NCBI RefSeq assembly: GCF_001050135.1
Contig: NZ_CP012040.1
Coordinates: forward strand, 5,473,001-5,537,000
Length of the DNA stretch: 64,000 bases
Direction of reading: 5' to 3'
DNA from: Cyclobacterium amurskyense
GTDB taxonomy: Bacteria > Bacteroidota > Bacteroidia > Cytophagales > Cyclobacteriaceae
Part shown: piece after piece, positions 36,024 through 45,623 of the stretch
Layout of the letters: every line of letters begins with the position of its first letter
Position numbering within the stretch: position 1 is the stretch's first letter
Position numbers and translations under genes: made by a program
The notes under the pieces: generated by a model
The model's database searches: none
The model's input: only the letters and a program-made list of their open reading frames with translations
Told to the model about the DNA's origin: nothing

Positions 36024-37406
36024 CTAATGTTCATTCCCAGCCTTTTTAATGGTCAAAGCAAGGTGAGAAGGGTCACGCAATTTTTGTTCACAGTTATTCA
36101 ATGACCTGAAGTTATGATAAGCGGTTTTCCACACATGGCCTTTCTGTGCATTTTTCAGTTCTGGTTGTTTATCCAACCCACCAGGATACCATTCTCCGTT
36201 TTCATGATCAATTAGGTATTGTTTTATATAACTCCATTGAAGTTTAAATTTTTGATAATATTGCAATGGATCATTGGGGTATAAATCCGTCAAAATTAAG
36301 AGTGTATTAAGCCCTTCTGCCTGAGCCCACCAATTTTTAGTATCCTTTACAACTCTTGGAGTGGACTCTCCTGGGAAATAATAGCCCCCATCATAAAACC
36401 CACCTTTACTTTCATCCCAACCAAACCTAAGGGAATGGTCTACCATTTTCTTCCCTATTTCCCAGGTAGCATAGTCTTCCTCAATCCCCAAAACATGAGA
36501 AGCTTCCATCATCAAATAGGCAGTTTCAACATCATGTCCATAGGATACATGGTCTATGGAATGGTGTTTCTCGATGGCTTCTTCCCCTTCATTCCTAAAG
36601 CTAACAGGGGTCCAATCAGCTTGCAGAAAAAGCTGTAGGTATCCCTCTTTCTGAACAATCCTGTCTCTGATAATGGCCAAAAGCTCCGTAGTTCTTTGTT
36701 TAAGTAAAGGGTCTTTCCAAACTACATAAAGTTCAGTAAATGCCTCTAATAAGTGAATAGAACTGTTTTGGTCTTTGTACCCAATGGTAGCGGTAGATGG
36801 TGTACTGTTATCTCTTGCCAGAGGTGTGCCATCTAATGCAAGGGATTGAAAATAGCCCCCATAAACCGGATCATAACTGTGCTCCTCTAGCCAATAAAAG
36901 GCCTTTTTTGCCAATTCAAGCACTTCTGGATCCGATGACACTTTATAATAGGCAGCAAGACCATATATACCAAAAGAGTTACCATAGGCCGTTTTGGCCC
37001 CCAAACCACTTCCTCTTACCTGACCATCACGACTTAACAAGGTGTGAAACCCACCATTTTCTTTGTCCCAAAACTTATCTCTCAAAAATGTATACCCTAG
37101 CCTTGCTCCTTTTTTGTAGTGATCAGTACCTGGACTTCTCTCTATCATTTTAGACAAGGTCCACAAATGTCTGGCTTGTGAAACAATCATCTTGTCCTGA
37201 TTTTCAGTGGCTTTAAATGCAGCATCAAAAGAGCTAATAAAACCTCCATATTGGGTATCATAGGCCTTGGGGTACCAGTGATTGATTAATTCATTATTGA
37301 TGGAGTAAGCCATTTCATCTGCCAATTTAATTCTTTCGGATTGTTGGGCAAGAATAGGTTGAACAAGGCAGGTTATAAAAAAAGCGACAAGGGAGAGGAA
37401 CTTCAT
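36024..37406 (-). CDS. AGE-family sugar 2-epimerase, secreted
   Basis: 460 residues with a signal peptide (MKFLSLVAFFITCLVQPILA-QQ). An N-acylglucosamine 2-epimerase (alpha/alpha)6 barrel: SQARHLWTLSKMIER, GFHTLLSRDGQV, GAKTAYGNSFGIYGLAAYYK, HLLEAFTELY, DHVSYGHDVETAYLMMEA (catalytic His region), WWAQAEGLNTLL and WKTAYHNFRSLNNCE. The two active-site His and RxxH pattern match cellobiose/mannobiose 2-epimerases better than cytoplasmic GlcNAc epimerase. An exported version probably acts on beta-mannan or cellulose oligosaccharides. The substrate is inferred. Confidence 0.85.
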   Translation of the reverse strand: MKFLSLVAFFITCLVQPILAQQSERIKLADEMAYSINNELINHWYPKAYDTQYGGFISSFDAAFKATENQDKMIVSQARHLWTLSKMIERSPGTDHYKKGARLGYTFLRDKFWDKENGGFHTLLSRDGQVRGSGLGAKTAYGNSFGIYGLAAYYKVSSDPEVLELAKKAFYWLEEHSYDPVYGGYFQSLALDGTPLARDNSTPSTATIGYKDQNSSIHLLEAFTELYVVWKDPLLKQRTTELLAIIRDRIVQKEGYLQLFLQADWTPVSFRNEGEEAIEKHHSIDHVSYGHDVETAYLMMEASHVLGIEEDYATWEIGKKMVDHSLRFGWDESKGGFYDGGYYFPGESTPRVVKDTKNWWAQAEGLNTLLILTDLYPNDPLQYYQKFKLQWSYIKQYLIDHENGEWYPGGLDKQPELKNAQKGHVWKTAYHNFRSLNNCEQKLRDPSHLALTIKKAGNEH

Positions 37407-37605
37407 AAAATTTTGGGTTTAAATAATTACTTAAATTTAATTTCATTCTTTGGGATTTCCAACTAAGTAAATTTTAAGGCGATAAAGGAAATAAATCTAA
37501 AATGGAAAGGCTATTTCAAAACAGTTCAAAGTTGAATAATTGGTTTTTATTTAACTATTTAGTTATTAAACTGGTAAAACAATTGGTAAACTGAAAAACC
37601 CGTTG

Positions 37606-37623
37606 TATATTTATATAAATATA
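37606..37623. promoter_or_regulatory. Perfect AT palindrome before blaI-like gene
   Basis: TATATTTATATAAATATA is an 18-base perfect dyad starting 32 bases before the BlaI-like ATG. BlaI/MecI dimers bind dyads overlapping their own promoter, so this is a candidate operator; its pure AT content also allows a chance origin. Confidence 0.35.
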
Positions 37624-37637
37624 TAATTCGAGTCAGT

Positions 37638-37994
37638 ATGGAAAAGTTAACCAAAAAGGAAGAAGAGCTAATGCAAATCCTTTGGCAACTTAAAAAAGCT
37701 TTTGTAAAAGACATTGTAGCCAAATATCCGGATCCTAAGCCACATTATAACACCGTTTCTTCTCTTATAAGGGTCTTGCAGGAAAAAGGAATCGTTGGAT
37801 TCAATGCCTATGGAAATACCTATGAATATTATCCTTTGCTTAAGAAAGAAGCTTACCGTAAAATTTACATGAAAGAAATTGTTAGCCAATACTTTGACAA
37901 TTCATTTCCCAGTGCTGTTGCAGCCTTTGTGAAAGAGGAAAAGTTGGATGAAAAAGAAGTTGAAGAATTGATCAAATTAATACAATCTAAATAA
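37638..37994 (+). CDS. BlaI/MecI/CopY-family repressor
   Basis: 118 residues. Winged-helix N-terminus (LTKKEEELMQILWQLKKAFV, YNTVSSLIRVLQEKGIVGF) and a C-terminal dimerisation helix (SYFxxSFxxxVAAFVKEEKL) with the usual length. In beta-lactam systems BlaI is cut by the zinc protease BlaR1; here the next gene, four bases away, encodes such a protease. No beta-lactamase is next to them, so the signal may be another envelope stress. Confidence 0.93.
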   Translation: MEKLTKKEEELMQILWQLKKAFVKDIVAKYPDPKPHYNTVSSLIRVLQEKGIVGFNAYGNTYEYYPLLKKEAYRKIYMKEIVSQYFDNSFPSAVAAFVKEEKLDEKEVEELIKLIQSK

Positions 37995-37997
37995 GTT

Positions 37998-39356
37998 ATG
38001 GAGGCTCTTTTTATATATTTATTGAAGTTATCGATCTCTACCATTGTATTGTACCTCTCCTACCATTTTTTGCTAAAGAGGTATAAACAATTTTCATTTA
38101 ACCGCATTTACCTACTGCTTGTTCTCCCATTGTCACATATCATCCCATTGATACAAATACCTGTCAAGGAAGATCTTTCAACAAGCACTGTGCATATCAG
38201 CGGAATCAATTCAATTACTTCAAGTTCAAGTGAAATAATTCAGCAAACGAGTGATGATGAAACCTTTAATTGGCTCTTCCTATTAACTTTAATTTATAGT
38301 ATTGGAATAATAATTGGTCTTGCAAGATTTGTTCTGAGCTACTTTCAAGCATATAAGATTTACAAAGCAGCAGAAAAAAACCAAGTAGAAGGTCAAACGG
38401 TCTATTTATCTGAAAAAAACATTCGCGCCTTTACCTTCATTAATAAGATCATTATTGGCAAAAACATCCTTCATCACCCGGACTTAAAAATGGTAATAGA
38501 CCATGAAAAGGTGCACCTCAGGGAGAAGCATTTCATTGATTTATTTATGATTGAATTGTTATCAGCCTTCCAATGGTATAATCCGGCAACCTATTTGCTC
38601 AATAAAGCCATTAGATTAAACCTCGAATACCAAGTTGATGCCAAAGTAGTGGAAAAATCGAATATGAGGAAATACCAAATGGCATTGATTTCTATGGTCA
38701 GTGATCGAATGGCCTTACCTCAATTCACAGAACTCAATTCTAATAACCTCAAAAACCGTATACTCATGATGAAATCTCCAAATACATCGAAATTTTCAAA
38801 ATTAAGGAAAATAGGGCTGCTTCCTATCTTTCTAATCTTGTTGGCAGGCTTATCTGAAAAAACACCTACAATTGAAAAAAGTGATAGCCTGGAAAAAGAC
38901 TCAATGGCAACAGAAACAAAATTAGTCAAAGAAAACTCATCAAATAATGAGATTACTACTATAGACGAAATGACTAGGTATTTTTCCAAATCACTAAGGT
39001 ACCCTGAAGAGGCGAGAAAATTTGGGCAGGTTGGATCGGTGACTTTATATTTTAAAATAAATAACAATGGTGAATTGACAGGAGTTTATGAAGTGCAACC
39101 TTCCGGAGATGTTTATTATTTACCAGATGGGAACCTAAAACGAGATCCCTTTAAAAGGAATGACATTGTAATCGTCGGCTTTGTGAGCAATCCATTAGAA
39201 AAACCAATACAAATTAATGAATCAAACCAGCATCCAAGATTGTATGAGGAATGCAAAAGAGTAATTAAGGATCTTCCGATCCTCAATATTGAAAAACTTA
39301 AAGGCAAAACGGTTGAAATTGAATTTAGATTTAAATTGAAAATAGATAAATTATAG
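37998..39356 (+). CDS. BlaR1-like M56 membrane peptidase with TonB-type C-terminus
   Basis: 452 residues. N-terminal membrane helices, then the M56 zinc motif DHEKVH (H169-E170-x-x-H173) and ELLSAFQWYNPATYLLNKAI, LEYQVDAKVVE. After another helix (IGLLPIFLILLAGL, about 275) a periplasmic part ends in a TonB-like domain (about 320-452; YFSKSLRYPEEARKFGQVGS, VTLYFKINNNGELTGV). Partner of the BlaI-like repressor four bases upstream; likely a sensor that cleaves it when its outer domain is triggered. The TonB-type sensor replaces the penicillin-binding domain of true BlaR1, so beta-lactams need not be the signal. Confidence 0.9.
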   Translation: MEALFIYLLKLSISTIVLYLSYHFLLKRYKQFSFNRIYLLLVLPLSHIIPLIQIPVKEDLSTSTVHISGINSITSSSSEIIQQTSDDETFNWLFLLTLIYSIGIIIGLARFVLSYFQAYKIYKAAEKNQVEGQTVYLSEKNIRAFTFINKIIIGKNILHHPDLKMVIDHEKVHLREKHFIDLFMIELLSAFQWYNPATYLLNKAIRLNLEYQVDAKVVEKSNMRKYQMALISMVSDRMALPQFTELNSNNLKNRILMMKSPNTSKFSKLRKIGLLPIFLILLAGLSEKTPTIEKSDSLEKDSMATETKLVKENSSNNEITTIDEMTRYFSKSLRYPEEARKFGQVGSVTLYFKINNNGELTGVYEVQPSGDVYYLPDGNLKRDPFKRNDIVIVGFVSNPLEKPIQINESNQHPRLYEECKRVIKDLPILNIEKLKGKTVEIEFRFKLKIDKL

Positions 39357-39486
39357 AGGATAATTTATCTACCCTCTTCCAAATCAACCAAAAGCACTTT
39401 CCTCGATTTTTTGAACTTTATGTTAAAAAAAAACCTGCAAACAAATTAATAAACCCTTTTCATTCCTTCCTTTTATCAGGATGCCT

Positions 39487-39494
39487 TATATTTG
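39487..39494 (+). promoter_or_regulatory. Minus-7 promoter element of tyrS
   Basis: TATATTTG, same as before argS, also followed by CGC; 28 bases before the tyrS ATG at 39522. No TTG at the expected spacing was found. Confidence 0.5.
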
Positions 39495-39521
39495 CGCACG
39501 CATAATAAAAAGCCAAGTAGA

Positions 39522-40811
39522 ATGAATGATTTTATAGCTGAATTAAAGTGGCGGGGCATGATACAGGACATGACCGCAGGATTAGAAGAACATATACAAA
39601 AAGGAACAGCAGCAGCCTATCTTGGTTTCGACCCTACTGCCGACTCACTTCATATAGGCCATTTGGTTGGGGTAATGACCTTACTCCATTTTCAGCGCTC
39701 AGGGCATCAACCCGTTGCGCTTATAGGTGGAGCTACAGGTATGATTGGAGATCCATCCTTTAAATCAGCTGAAAGAAACCTATTGGACAAAGCTACCCTG
39801 GATCAAAACATTGCCGGAATTCGTAAGCAATTAGAGAAATTTTTAGATTTTGATGCAGAGGCATCAAATAAAGCAGTCTTGGTTAACAACTATGACTGGA
39901 TGTCTGAATTTTCATTTTTGGAATTCATCCGAGATGTTGGTAAGTACATTACCGTCAATTATATGATGGCAAAAGATTCTGTAAAAAGAAGGCTTGAAGA
40001 TGGCAATGGATTGTCATTTACAGAGTTTACCTACCAGTTGATTCAAGGGTATGATTTTTATTACCTATGGAAAAACAAAGGATGCAGCATACAATTAGGC
40101 GGTTCTGATCAGTGGGGAAATATTGTGACGGGTACTGAATTGATCAGGAAAAAAGAAGGTGGAGAGGCTTATGCCCTAACTGTTCCGCTTATTACAAAAG
40201 CTGATGGAACAAAATTTGGGAAAACTGAAGGTGGCAGTGTTTGGTTAGACCCAGAAAAAACTTCCCCTTATGCATTTTACCAGTTTTGGCTTAATGTTTC
40301 TGATGAAGACGCATCCAAATACATCCGGATTTTCACCACCTTGGACCAAAAAACTGTTGAGGATTTAGAGAAAGAGCACCAAGAAGCGCCCCATCTTCGG
40401 GCTTTACAAAAAGCCTTGGCAAAAGACATCACCATTCTGGTTCACAGTGAAAAAGAATACGAGGTGGCCCTTAAAGCTTCTGGAATTCTTTTCGGCAAAT
40501 CATCGCTCGAAGATTTGGCTACCTTGGATGAGCGTACTTTTCTTCAGGTTTTTGATGGTGTAGATGTGATTGAAATGGATCAAGCTACCTATGAAAATGC
40601 AGAAAGCGCTCTTGATTTATTGACCTTAGACCAAACAATTTTTAAATCTAAAGGTGAAGCCAGAAAAATGATTCAAGGGGGTGGAGTTTCTATTAATAAG
40701 GAAAAGATAGAAAATCCAAACAACAAGGTGGAGACAACCTTGCTCCAAGACAAATACCTTTTGGTACAAAAAGGAAAGAAAAATTATTATATAATCAAGG
40801 TGCTTTCCTAA
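39522..40811 (+). CDS. tyrS: Tyrosine--tRNA ligase
   Basis: 429 residues from ATG 39522; an in-frame GTG/ATG region ten codons earlier overlaps the promoter and is rejected. Class I synthetase: YLGFDPTADSLHIGHLVG with HIGH at 44-47, GGSDQWGNIVTGTELIRK for tyrosine binding, and KFGKTEGG as the KMSKS counterpart. The last 65 residues are an S4 RNA-binding domain (FKSKGEARKMIQGGGVSINK). A TetR gene follows after 43 bases. Confidence 0.96.
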   Translation: MNDFIAELKWRGMIQDMTAGLEEHIQKGTAAAYLGFDPTADSLHIGHLVGVMTLLHFQRSGHQPVALIGGATGMIGDPSFKSAERNLLDKATLDQNIAGIRKQLEKFLDFDAEASNKAVLVNNYDWMSEFSFLEFIRDVGKYITVNYMMAKDSVKRRLEDGNGLSFTEFTYQLIQGYDFYYLWKNKGCSIQLGGSDQWGNIVTGTELIRKKEGGEAYALTVPLITKADGTKFGKTEGGSVWLDPEKTSPYAFYQFWLNVSDEDASKYIRIFTTLDQKTVEDLEKEHQEAPHLRALQKALAKDITILVHSEKEYEVALKASGILFGKSSLEDLATLDERTFLQVFDGVDVIEMDQATYENAESALDLLTLDQTIFKSKGEARKMIQGGGVSINKEKIENPNNKVETTLLQDKYLLVQKGKKNYYIIKVLS

Positions 40812-40854
40812 GCTATAATTTTAGGAAAGATTTATTATACGCATAAAATAGAAC

Positions 40855-41553
40855 ATGGGCGTTTACGAAAGACAGCAAAAAGAGAAAAAAATCCTTGAAT
40901 CAGCCATTGTCTTGTTTGGTGATAAGGGACTCCATGCCACCAAGGTCGAAGACGTAGCCAAGAAAGCCAAAATAAGTAAAGGTCTTGTTTATTTTTATTA
41001 TAAAAGTAAAGAAGACCTTTACATGGCCATTACAAAAAAAGGTATTGAAGAATTAAAGGAGGTCTTCAATAAATCTTTCGGTAAAGGAAAAGACAAAACA
41101 GGAATTGAGGTAATGACCGATTTGGTCAATGGCTATTTTCTATTTGTACAGGAAAAGAAAGTTTTCCATGATGCCATTCTCTACTTCCTATCAGTTTTGG
41201 AACTGTATCAGCAAGACCAGGATAAAGTAAATCCTTTGCTTTTGGAAAGTCAATATTTTAATAAATTGCTCCAAAGCCATAACGATTTGGCAAAAATTGG
41301 TATCAAAGCCATTTCACAAGGGATCAAAGATGGCAGTATGCGGCCTGACCTACAAGCAGATAGTACTTTCTATACCATTTGGAGCATGTTAATAGGCTAT
41401 TGCAAATTGAACGGTTCAGTCAACTTAGAGCCCAATGACATAAAAATTAATAGTGAGAGTTGGAAAAATGGCTTTAATAAAATCCTTTTTGAAATTCTAA
41501 AAGGGACCAATAACCCATTCAAAACCCAACCCGTCCAAGGAAACCTCTTTTGA
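40855..41553 (+). CDS. TetR/AcrR-family transcriptional regulator
   Basis: 232 residues. The HTH is clear at the N-terminus: KKILESAIVLFGDKGLHATK, VEDVAKKAKISKGLVYFYYK, SKEDLYMAI. The C-terminal ligand domain is variable and gives no hint of the inducer. Neighbouring genes (tyrS before, a repeat-filled gap after) do not suggest a target. It probably represses its own promoter, as most of the family do. Confidence 0.9.
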   Translation: MGVYERQQKEKKILESAIVLFGDKGLHATKVEDVAKKAKISKGLVYFYYKSKEDLYMAITKKGIEELKEVFNKSFGKGKDKTGIEVMTDLVNGYFLFVQEKKVFHDAILYFLSVLELYQQDQDKVNPLLLESQYFNKLLQSHNDLAKIGIKAISQGIKDGSMRPDLQADSTFYTIWSMLIGYCKLNGSVNLEPNDIKINSESWKNGFNKILFEILKGTNNPFKTQPVQGNLF

Positions 41554-41736
41554 TGCTCGTCCAAGAACTTGAGAAATAAAACCCTATAGTCCTCAAAGCC
41601 AAAAGCTAAGTCATCAAACACTAGAGAATCCATTTACCTAAAAGAACATTAAACCTCTTAATATAATTTTGAAGGCTAACCTGTGGGTTCCCGGCAGCTT
41701 TTCCTGTTCATTTTGACACTTGAGTTGCTAAGTTTA

Positions 41737-41911
41737 AACCCGGATTATGTAATAGGATTCGTTATAGCCTGTCCCGTGTTTACGGGAAGTGGTGTTAACA
41801 CAATAAAATCAGGCCATTTGGAGACTGAGTCATAGCACCGCTATGGTGAAGTCGATAAAGCACCGAAGTGACTGATTTTAAAGTGATTCCATCAGGTAAT
41901 AGGAGGGTTAA
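41737..41911 (+). repeat. Palindromic MITE-like repeat, copy 2 (right end lost)
   Basis: Left terminus AACCCGGATTATGTAATAG and the central stem are kept; the right terminal repeat is truncated after ATCAGGTAATAG. It belongs with copy 6 to a sub-family with GGAGACTGAGTCATAG / CTATGGTGAAGTC in the apical stem. It fills part of the 900-base gap 41554-42462, in which no gene other than repeats was seen. Confidence 0.75.
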
Positions 41912-42122
41912 ACGAACTCAAAGGACAAGGCCCTGAGCAATTCCAAATGTAAAAAGGCTGTTCTTGGCCCAATCAAAAATTCCGTATAATAGACCTCAGG
42001 TGATTTTTTAATCACCATTTAACATTACTTTTTTTTATAATTTATGTCAGGTAAAGCTTAGCAATCGACATTTATTTCAGCTCACTCCTATCTCTTGCCT
42101 GTAAATACCTATGAATCGAATT

Positions 42123-42332
42123 TAACCTGGACTATGAAATAGGATTTCTCCGCCATGACAATGGTCAGGAAAAAAGCTTATAGTGTATTTACGGGAAGTG
42201 TTGCATTCACAAGAAAATCAGGATTTTAAGATATTTTATCAGCACCGCTATTGTAAAATTGAAACAGCAACGATTGGGTATTTTGAAGCGATTTCAACAT
42301 GAAATAGATTGTTTATTAACTATTTCGGGTTT
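42123..42332 (+). repeat. Palindromic MITE-like repeat, copy 3 (degenerate)
   Basis: Recognisable from TAACCTGGACTATGAAATAGG to CTATTTCGGGTT, with the side hairpins partly decayed (AGTGTATTTACGGGAAG) and CAGCACCGCTATTG at the apex. The oldest-looking copy in the window. Confidence 0.65.
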
Positions 42333-42462
42333 AATAAACCACTAAATATTGATTAACAATAACATCCCTAGGTGAAAAAATAATTAAAAAAAATATGCTC
42401 ACAGGCCATTAGGCATCTTTATTGTGTATTTGTAAATAGGACACTAAACTAAATACAATACT

Positions 42463-42666
42463 ATGGATCTATTAATCGGAGCATTAACAATTGTGGCAGT
42501 ATTAATTGCCCTTTATCTAGTTTACAATAAAATATTCAATACCAAAAAATCAAAAACGGAAAGTTCGCAGGAAATAGCTGCAAAAGAGGTTTTAGGAAAA
42601 GAGGTTTCTAAAATGGAAAATAAACACCTTAAACCTCAAGTGGAAGATGATGCCAAAAAAGATTAA
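42463..42666 (+). CDS. Small single-pass membrane protein, unknown
   Basis: 67 residues: one N-terminal transmembrane helix (LLIGALTIVAVLIALYLVY) and a charged, Lys/Glu-rich tail (SKTESSQEIAAKEVLGKEV). No family was recognised. It stands alone after a repeat-filled gap, with 166 bases to the SDR gene. Coding is supported by a good ATG, the membrane-helix composition and absence of overlap. Confidence 0.55.
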   Translation: MDLLIGALTIVAVLIALYLVYNKIFNTKKSKTESSQEIAAKEVLGKEVSKMENKHLKPQVEDDAKKD

Positions 42667-42832
42667 CAAGCTTCTAAAGGCAATGGATCATCTATTATGA
42701 GCTGGATTCGAAATAAAATTAGCCTATTCAAATAAACATGAGTCAAGCCTATGTCTAAGGCTATTGTAAAACCCGAGTTTAAATTTTAAATTTGGTAAAA
42801 GCATATTTCTGACTTAATAAAACGGAATTTTT

Positions 42833-43600
42833 ATGGATTTAAGTTCTCTATTTTCATTACATGGTAAAGTCGCTATTATTACAGGAGCAAGTAGTGGCAT
42901 TGGTTTTTCAATTGCCCATTTTTATGCTGCTGCGGGAGCGAAAGTGGTGATAAATAGTAGAAACCAAGAGCGGCTTGATGAAGCCATCGCCAAACTCAAA
43001 GAAAAAGGCTACGTAGCCATGGGGGTTGCAAATAACATAGGTTATGAAGATGATCGAAAAAATTTGATTGAACAAACAGTCAATAAGTACGGTCAAATAG
43101 ATATTCTTGTTAACAATGCGGCAACAAACCCAGTATATGGAGCTATCGAAGACACTGACCTAGGCGTCTTCGATAAAATCTTGGATGTGAATCTTAAAGC
43201 ACCCTATGAATTATCGAAATTAAGTCTGCCATTTTTAAAACAATCTTCATCAGCCTCCATCATAAATATTAGTTCCATTAGTGCTCTTTCTCCGGAGAAA
43301 GGATTGGGCCTGTACAGTGTTAGTAAATCTGCACTTGTAGCCTTGACCAAAGCCTTTGCTAAGGAATGGGGAACTTACAATATTAGGGTAAATGCCATTT
43401 GCCCTGGATTGATTAAAACAAAATTCAGTGAAGTACTTTGGTCTAATCAAGAACTTCGAGAAAAGTTTTTAGAAGCACTTCCATTGAAAAGAATTGGAGA
43501 GGAAGAGGAAATTGGTGCTATGGCTTTGTTCCTAGCTTCTGATGCCTCAAGTTATACTACAGGCAGTATTTTTACCGTAGATGGGGGTTTTCAAGCTTAG
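42833..43600 (+). CDS. Short-chain dehydrogenase/reductase
   Basis: 255 residues, classical SDR. Cofactor motif TGASSGIG at 17-24, NNAATNP at 94-100, catalytic Ser in INISSIS, and YSVSK with Y161 and K165; NAICPGLIKT and the C-terminal GSIFTVDGGFQA are standard. The N-R at 41-44 (NSRNQERL) suggests NADPH. Closest in outline to DHRS4/3-oxoacyl-ACP reductase-like enzymes. Substrate unknown; no pathway neighbours. Confidence 0.9.
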   Translation: MDLSSLFSLHGKVAIITGASSGIGFSIAHFYAAAGAKVVINSRNQERLDEAIAKLKEKGYVAMGVANNIGYEDDRKNLIEQTVNKYGQIDILVNNAATNPVYGAIEDTDLGVFDKILDVNLKAPYELSKLSLPFLKQSSSASIINISSISALSPEKGLGLYSVSKSALVALTKAFAKEWGTYNIRVNAICPGLIKTKFSEVLWSNQELREKFLEALPLKRIGEEEEIGAMALFLASDASSYTTGSIFTVDGGFQA

Positions 43601-43715
43601 TCACTAGTCAAATAATTCTATTGTTTAAATACCTTTTTCTGCAAGACATGGGATCAATTAATGTTTATATATGATTCTATCATATGCGCTTTAAGTATTT
43701 TATGAATGTCAATTT

Positions 43716-43880
43716 AACCCGAAATATGCAATAGACATTCTATTACCTGCTGAAATCGCTTTAAAATACCCAATCGTTGCTGTTTTCAATTTCAGCATAG
43801 CGGTGCTATGCTAAAATCTCCAAACAGCCTGAATTTCTTGCGATTGCAACACATACGAATCCTATTACATAATACGGGTA
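43716..43880 (-). repeat. Palindromic MITE-like repeat, copy 4 (inverted, shortened)
   Basis: Inverted orientation, starting AACCCGAAATATGCAATAGA. It retains the long stem and the CATAGCGGTGCTATG apex but lacks the two side hairpins (about 50 bases missing), ending ATTACATAATACGGGT. The remainder of the gap up to 44128 holds nothing I can identify. Confidence 0.75.
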
Positions 43881-44128
43881 TAAATACAAGTATTACAAGG
43901 CTCAAGACATCATAATCTAGAAGAAAAACTGATCAAGGCTAAAGAGCGGTAAAAAAATTGGCGGAATTGTTGCGTAAATCGGAGCAATACCGCCATTAAA
44001 TTATCGCTTAATTCAATGAAGTAAGCTCAGCAATTAACTATTCTAAAAGAAATTCATTGGTATTTCTCTTTAATTGAAAGTAGTCAAAACTATAATTTCA
44101 AAGCAGTTTAAGCCCTTTAGGACTTGGA

Positions 44129-45073
44129 TCACTCTTGCTCTTCTTCATCCTCATCTTCATCTATTTCTATAAGTCGTACTTTTACAGCTTCTTTGATAGG
44201 TGTCACATGTCCACCTATATTTTCAGCTATATAATAGGTCAATTGGGCACCAAAAAGGAAGATGACAACGGAATAATAAACCCAAATCAACACTACCACC
44301 AAAGACCCTGCAGTACCATAATAACTGCCTACATCTGCATTACCAAGATACAGCCCTATAAGAAGCTTCCCCAAAGCAAAAAGAAGCATAGTAACGAATG
44401 CACCCAACCACACATCTTTCCATTTCACCTTGGCATCTGGAAGAATTTTATACATAAGGCCGAAAATCAAAACAAAAATCCCTTGGGTAACCAGAAAATT
44501 GATGACTGAAGCCAGTTTTAAGGTGCTGCTGTCAAACAAATCAGAAAAATAGTTCAGTAATATCACTATAAAGGCATCTGCTAGGAGAGAAACCAACAGT
44601 AAAAAGCCAATTGATGCCACCATGGAAAAGCTAAGCACCCTATTAATTATATATTTTAAGAGCCCTTTTTCAGGTTTAGATCTAATGTGCCAAATGTGAT
44701 TGATGCTGTTTTGCAAACTTACAAATACCGTAGTTGCAGAGAAAATGAGTACCGAAATACCGACAATTCGAGAATAAAATGTCTGCCCACTTATGGCCAC
44801 ATTCGCCATAACATCTTCAAGAGTAGATGCACTTTCACTACCCATTAATTTTGTGACTTGTGCGAATAGCTCTTCTTTTACGGTATCCTCATTTAAGAGC
44901 ACAGAAGCAATATTGAGTATGATTATCAATAAAGCAGGAAGAGAAAATATGGTATAAAAGGCAGTAGAGGCAGCAAAGGTAAAGGAATCATTTTTCCCAA
45001 AATCTTTAACTCCATCTATTAAAATCTCAAAAACAGAATATTTTTTAAGGCTTTTTATTTTACTTTTTATCAT
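44129..45073 (-). CDS. YihY/BrkB-family inner-membrane protein
   Basis: 314 residues with six membrane helices and the family signature AASTAFYTIFSLPALLIIIL near residue 35, SLQNSINHIWHIRSKPEKGL at about 125 and the late GSYYGTAGSLVVVLIWVYYS. Despite the old ribonuclease BN label this family is a membrane protein of unsettled function, sometimes linked to transport or serum resistance. The C-terminus is very acidic (EIDEDEDEEEQE). A single gene between two MITE-like repeats. Confidence 0.9.
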   Translation of the reverse strand: MIKSKIKSLKKYSVFEILIDGVKDFGKNDSFTFAASTAFYTIFSLPALLIIILNIASVLLNEDTVKEELFAQVTKLMGSESASTLEDVMANVAISGQTFYSRIVGISVLIFSATTVFVSLQNSINHIWHIRSKPEKGLLKYIINRVLSFSMVASIGFLLLVSLLADAFIVILLNYFSDLFDSSTLKLASVINFLVTQGIFVLIFGLMYKILPDAKVKWKDVWLGAFVTMLLFALGKLLIGLYLGNADVGSYYGTAGSLVVVLIWVYYSVVIFLFGAQLTYYIAENIGGHVTPIKEAVKVRLIEIDEDEDEEEQE

Positions 45074-45153
45074 TGCGTCTTCAAGTAATTTTCAAAATTT
45101 ATGATACCAAAAATCATTCCCTATTTTAAATATTGGTCAATAACCTCACCTTA

Positions 45154-45365
45154 AACCCGAAATATGCAATAGACATTCTATTAAGTGCTGAAATCGCTTT
45201 AATATCAGCCACTTCGTTGCTGTTTTCATTTTCACCATAGCGGTGCTATGCTAAAATCTCCAAACAGTCTGATTTTTTTGCGATTGTAACACTTCCCGTA
45301 AACACGGGACAGGCTTCACCCCTGACAATGTCAGGGCGGAGAAATCCTATTACATAATCCGGGTT
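45154..45365 (-). repeat. Palindromic MITE-like repeat, copy 5 (inverted, full length)
   Basis: Full-length inverted copy from AACCCGAAATATGCAATAG to CATAATCCGGGTT, with both side hairpins (TCCCGTAAACACGGGA and CCCTGACAATGTCAGGG). It lies 80 bases upstream of the BrkB gene start. The rest of the 550-base gap to 45623 is AT-rich with no gene seen. Confidence 0.85.
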
Positions 45366-45623
45366 AAATTACGCAATAGGTTTATTGAACCATTAGGAAA
45401 CAGTTGTAAAGCTGCGAAATAAAAGTTATTTGAAATTAAAGAAGTCAAAAATTGTTTAAACCCTACTGAATCAATCCTTTTAGCAAAAAAAATTCTTTAC
45501 CGTCACTGAAGTAAAAATTGCGAAAGTTTTTATCTAGTAATATAATGCAAAAGACAATTAATCTTTAAGCCATCATTTGATTATTAATTGTTGTTTAGAA
45601 GCAATAGTTCAACAAAAATAATT

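Noticed and set aside
37638..39356. Beta-lactam resistance operon
   Set aside because: BlaI/BlaR1-like regulators are present, but the sensor domain is TonB-like instead of penicillin-binding and no beta-lactamase is adjacent.
42463..42666. Small 67-codon ORF as a phage holin or toxin
   Set aside because: A single helix with charged tail is compatible, but no lysis or antitoxin partner is near; kept as unknown membrane protein.
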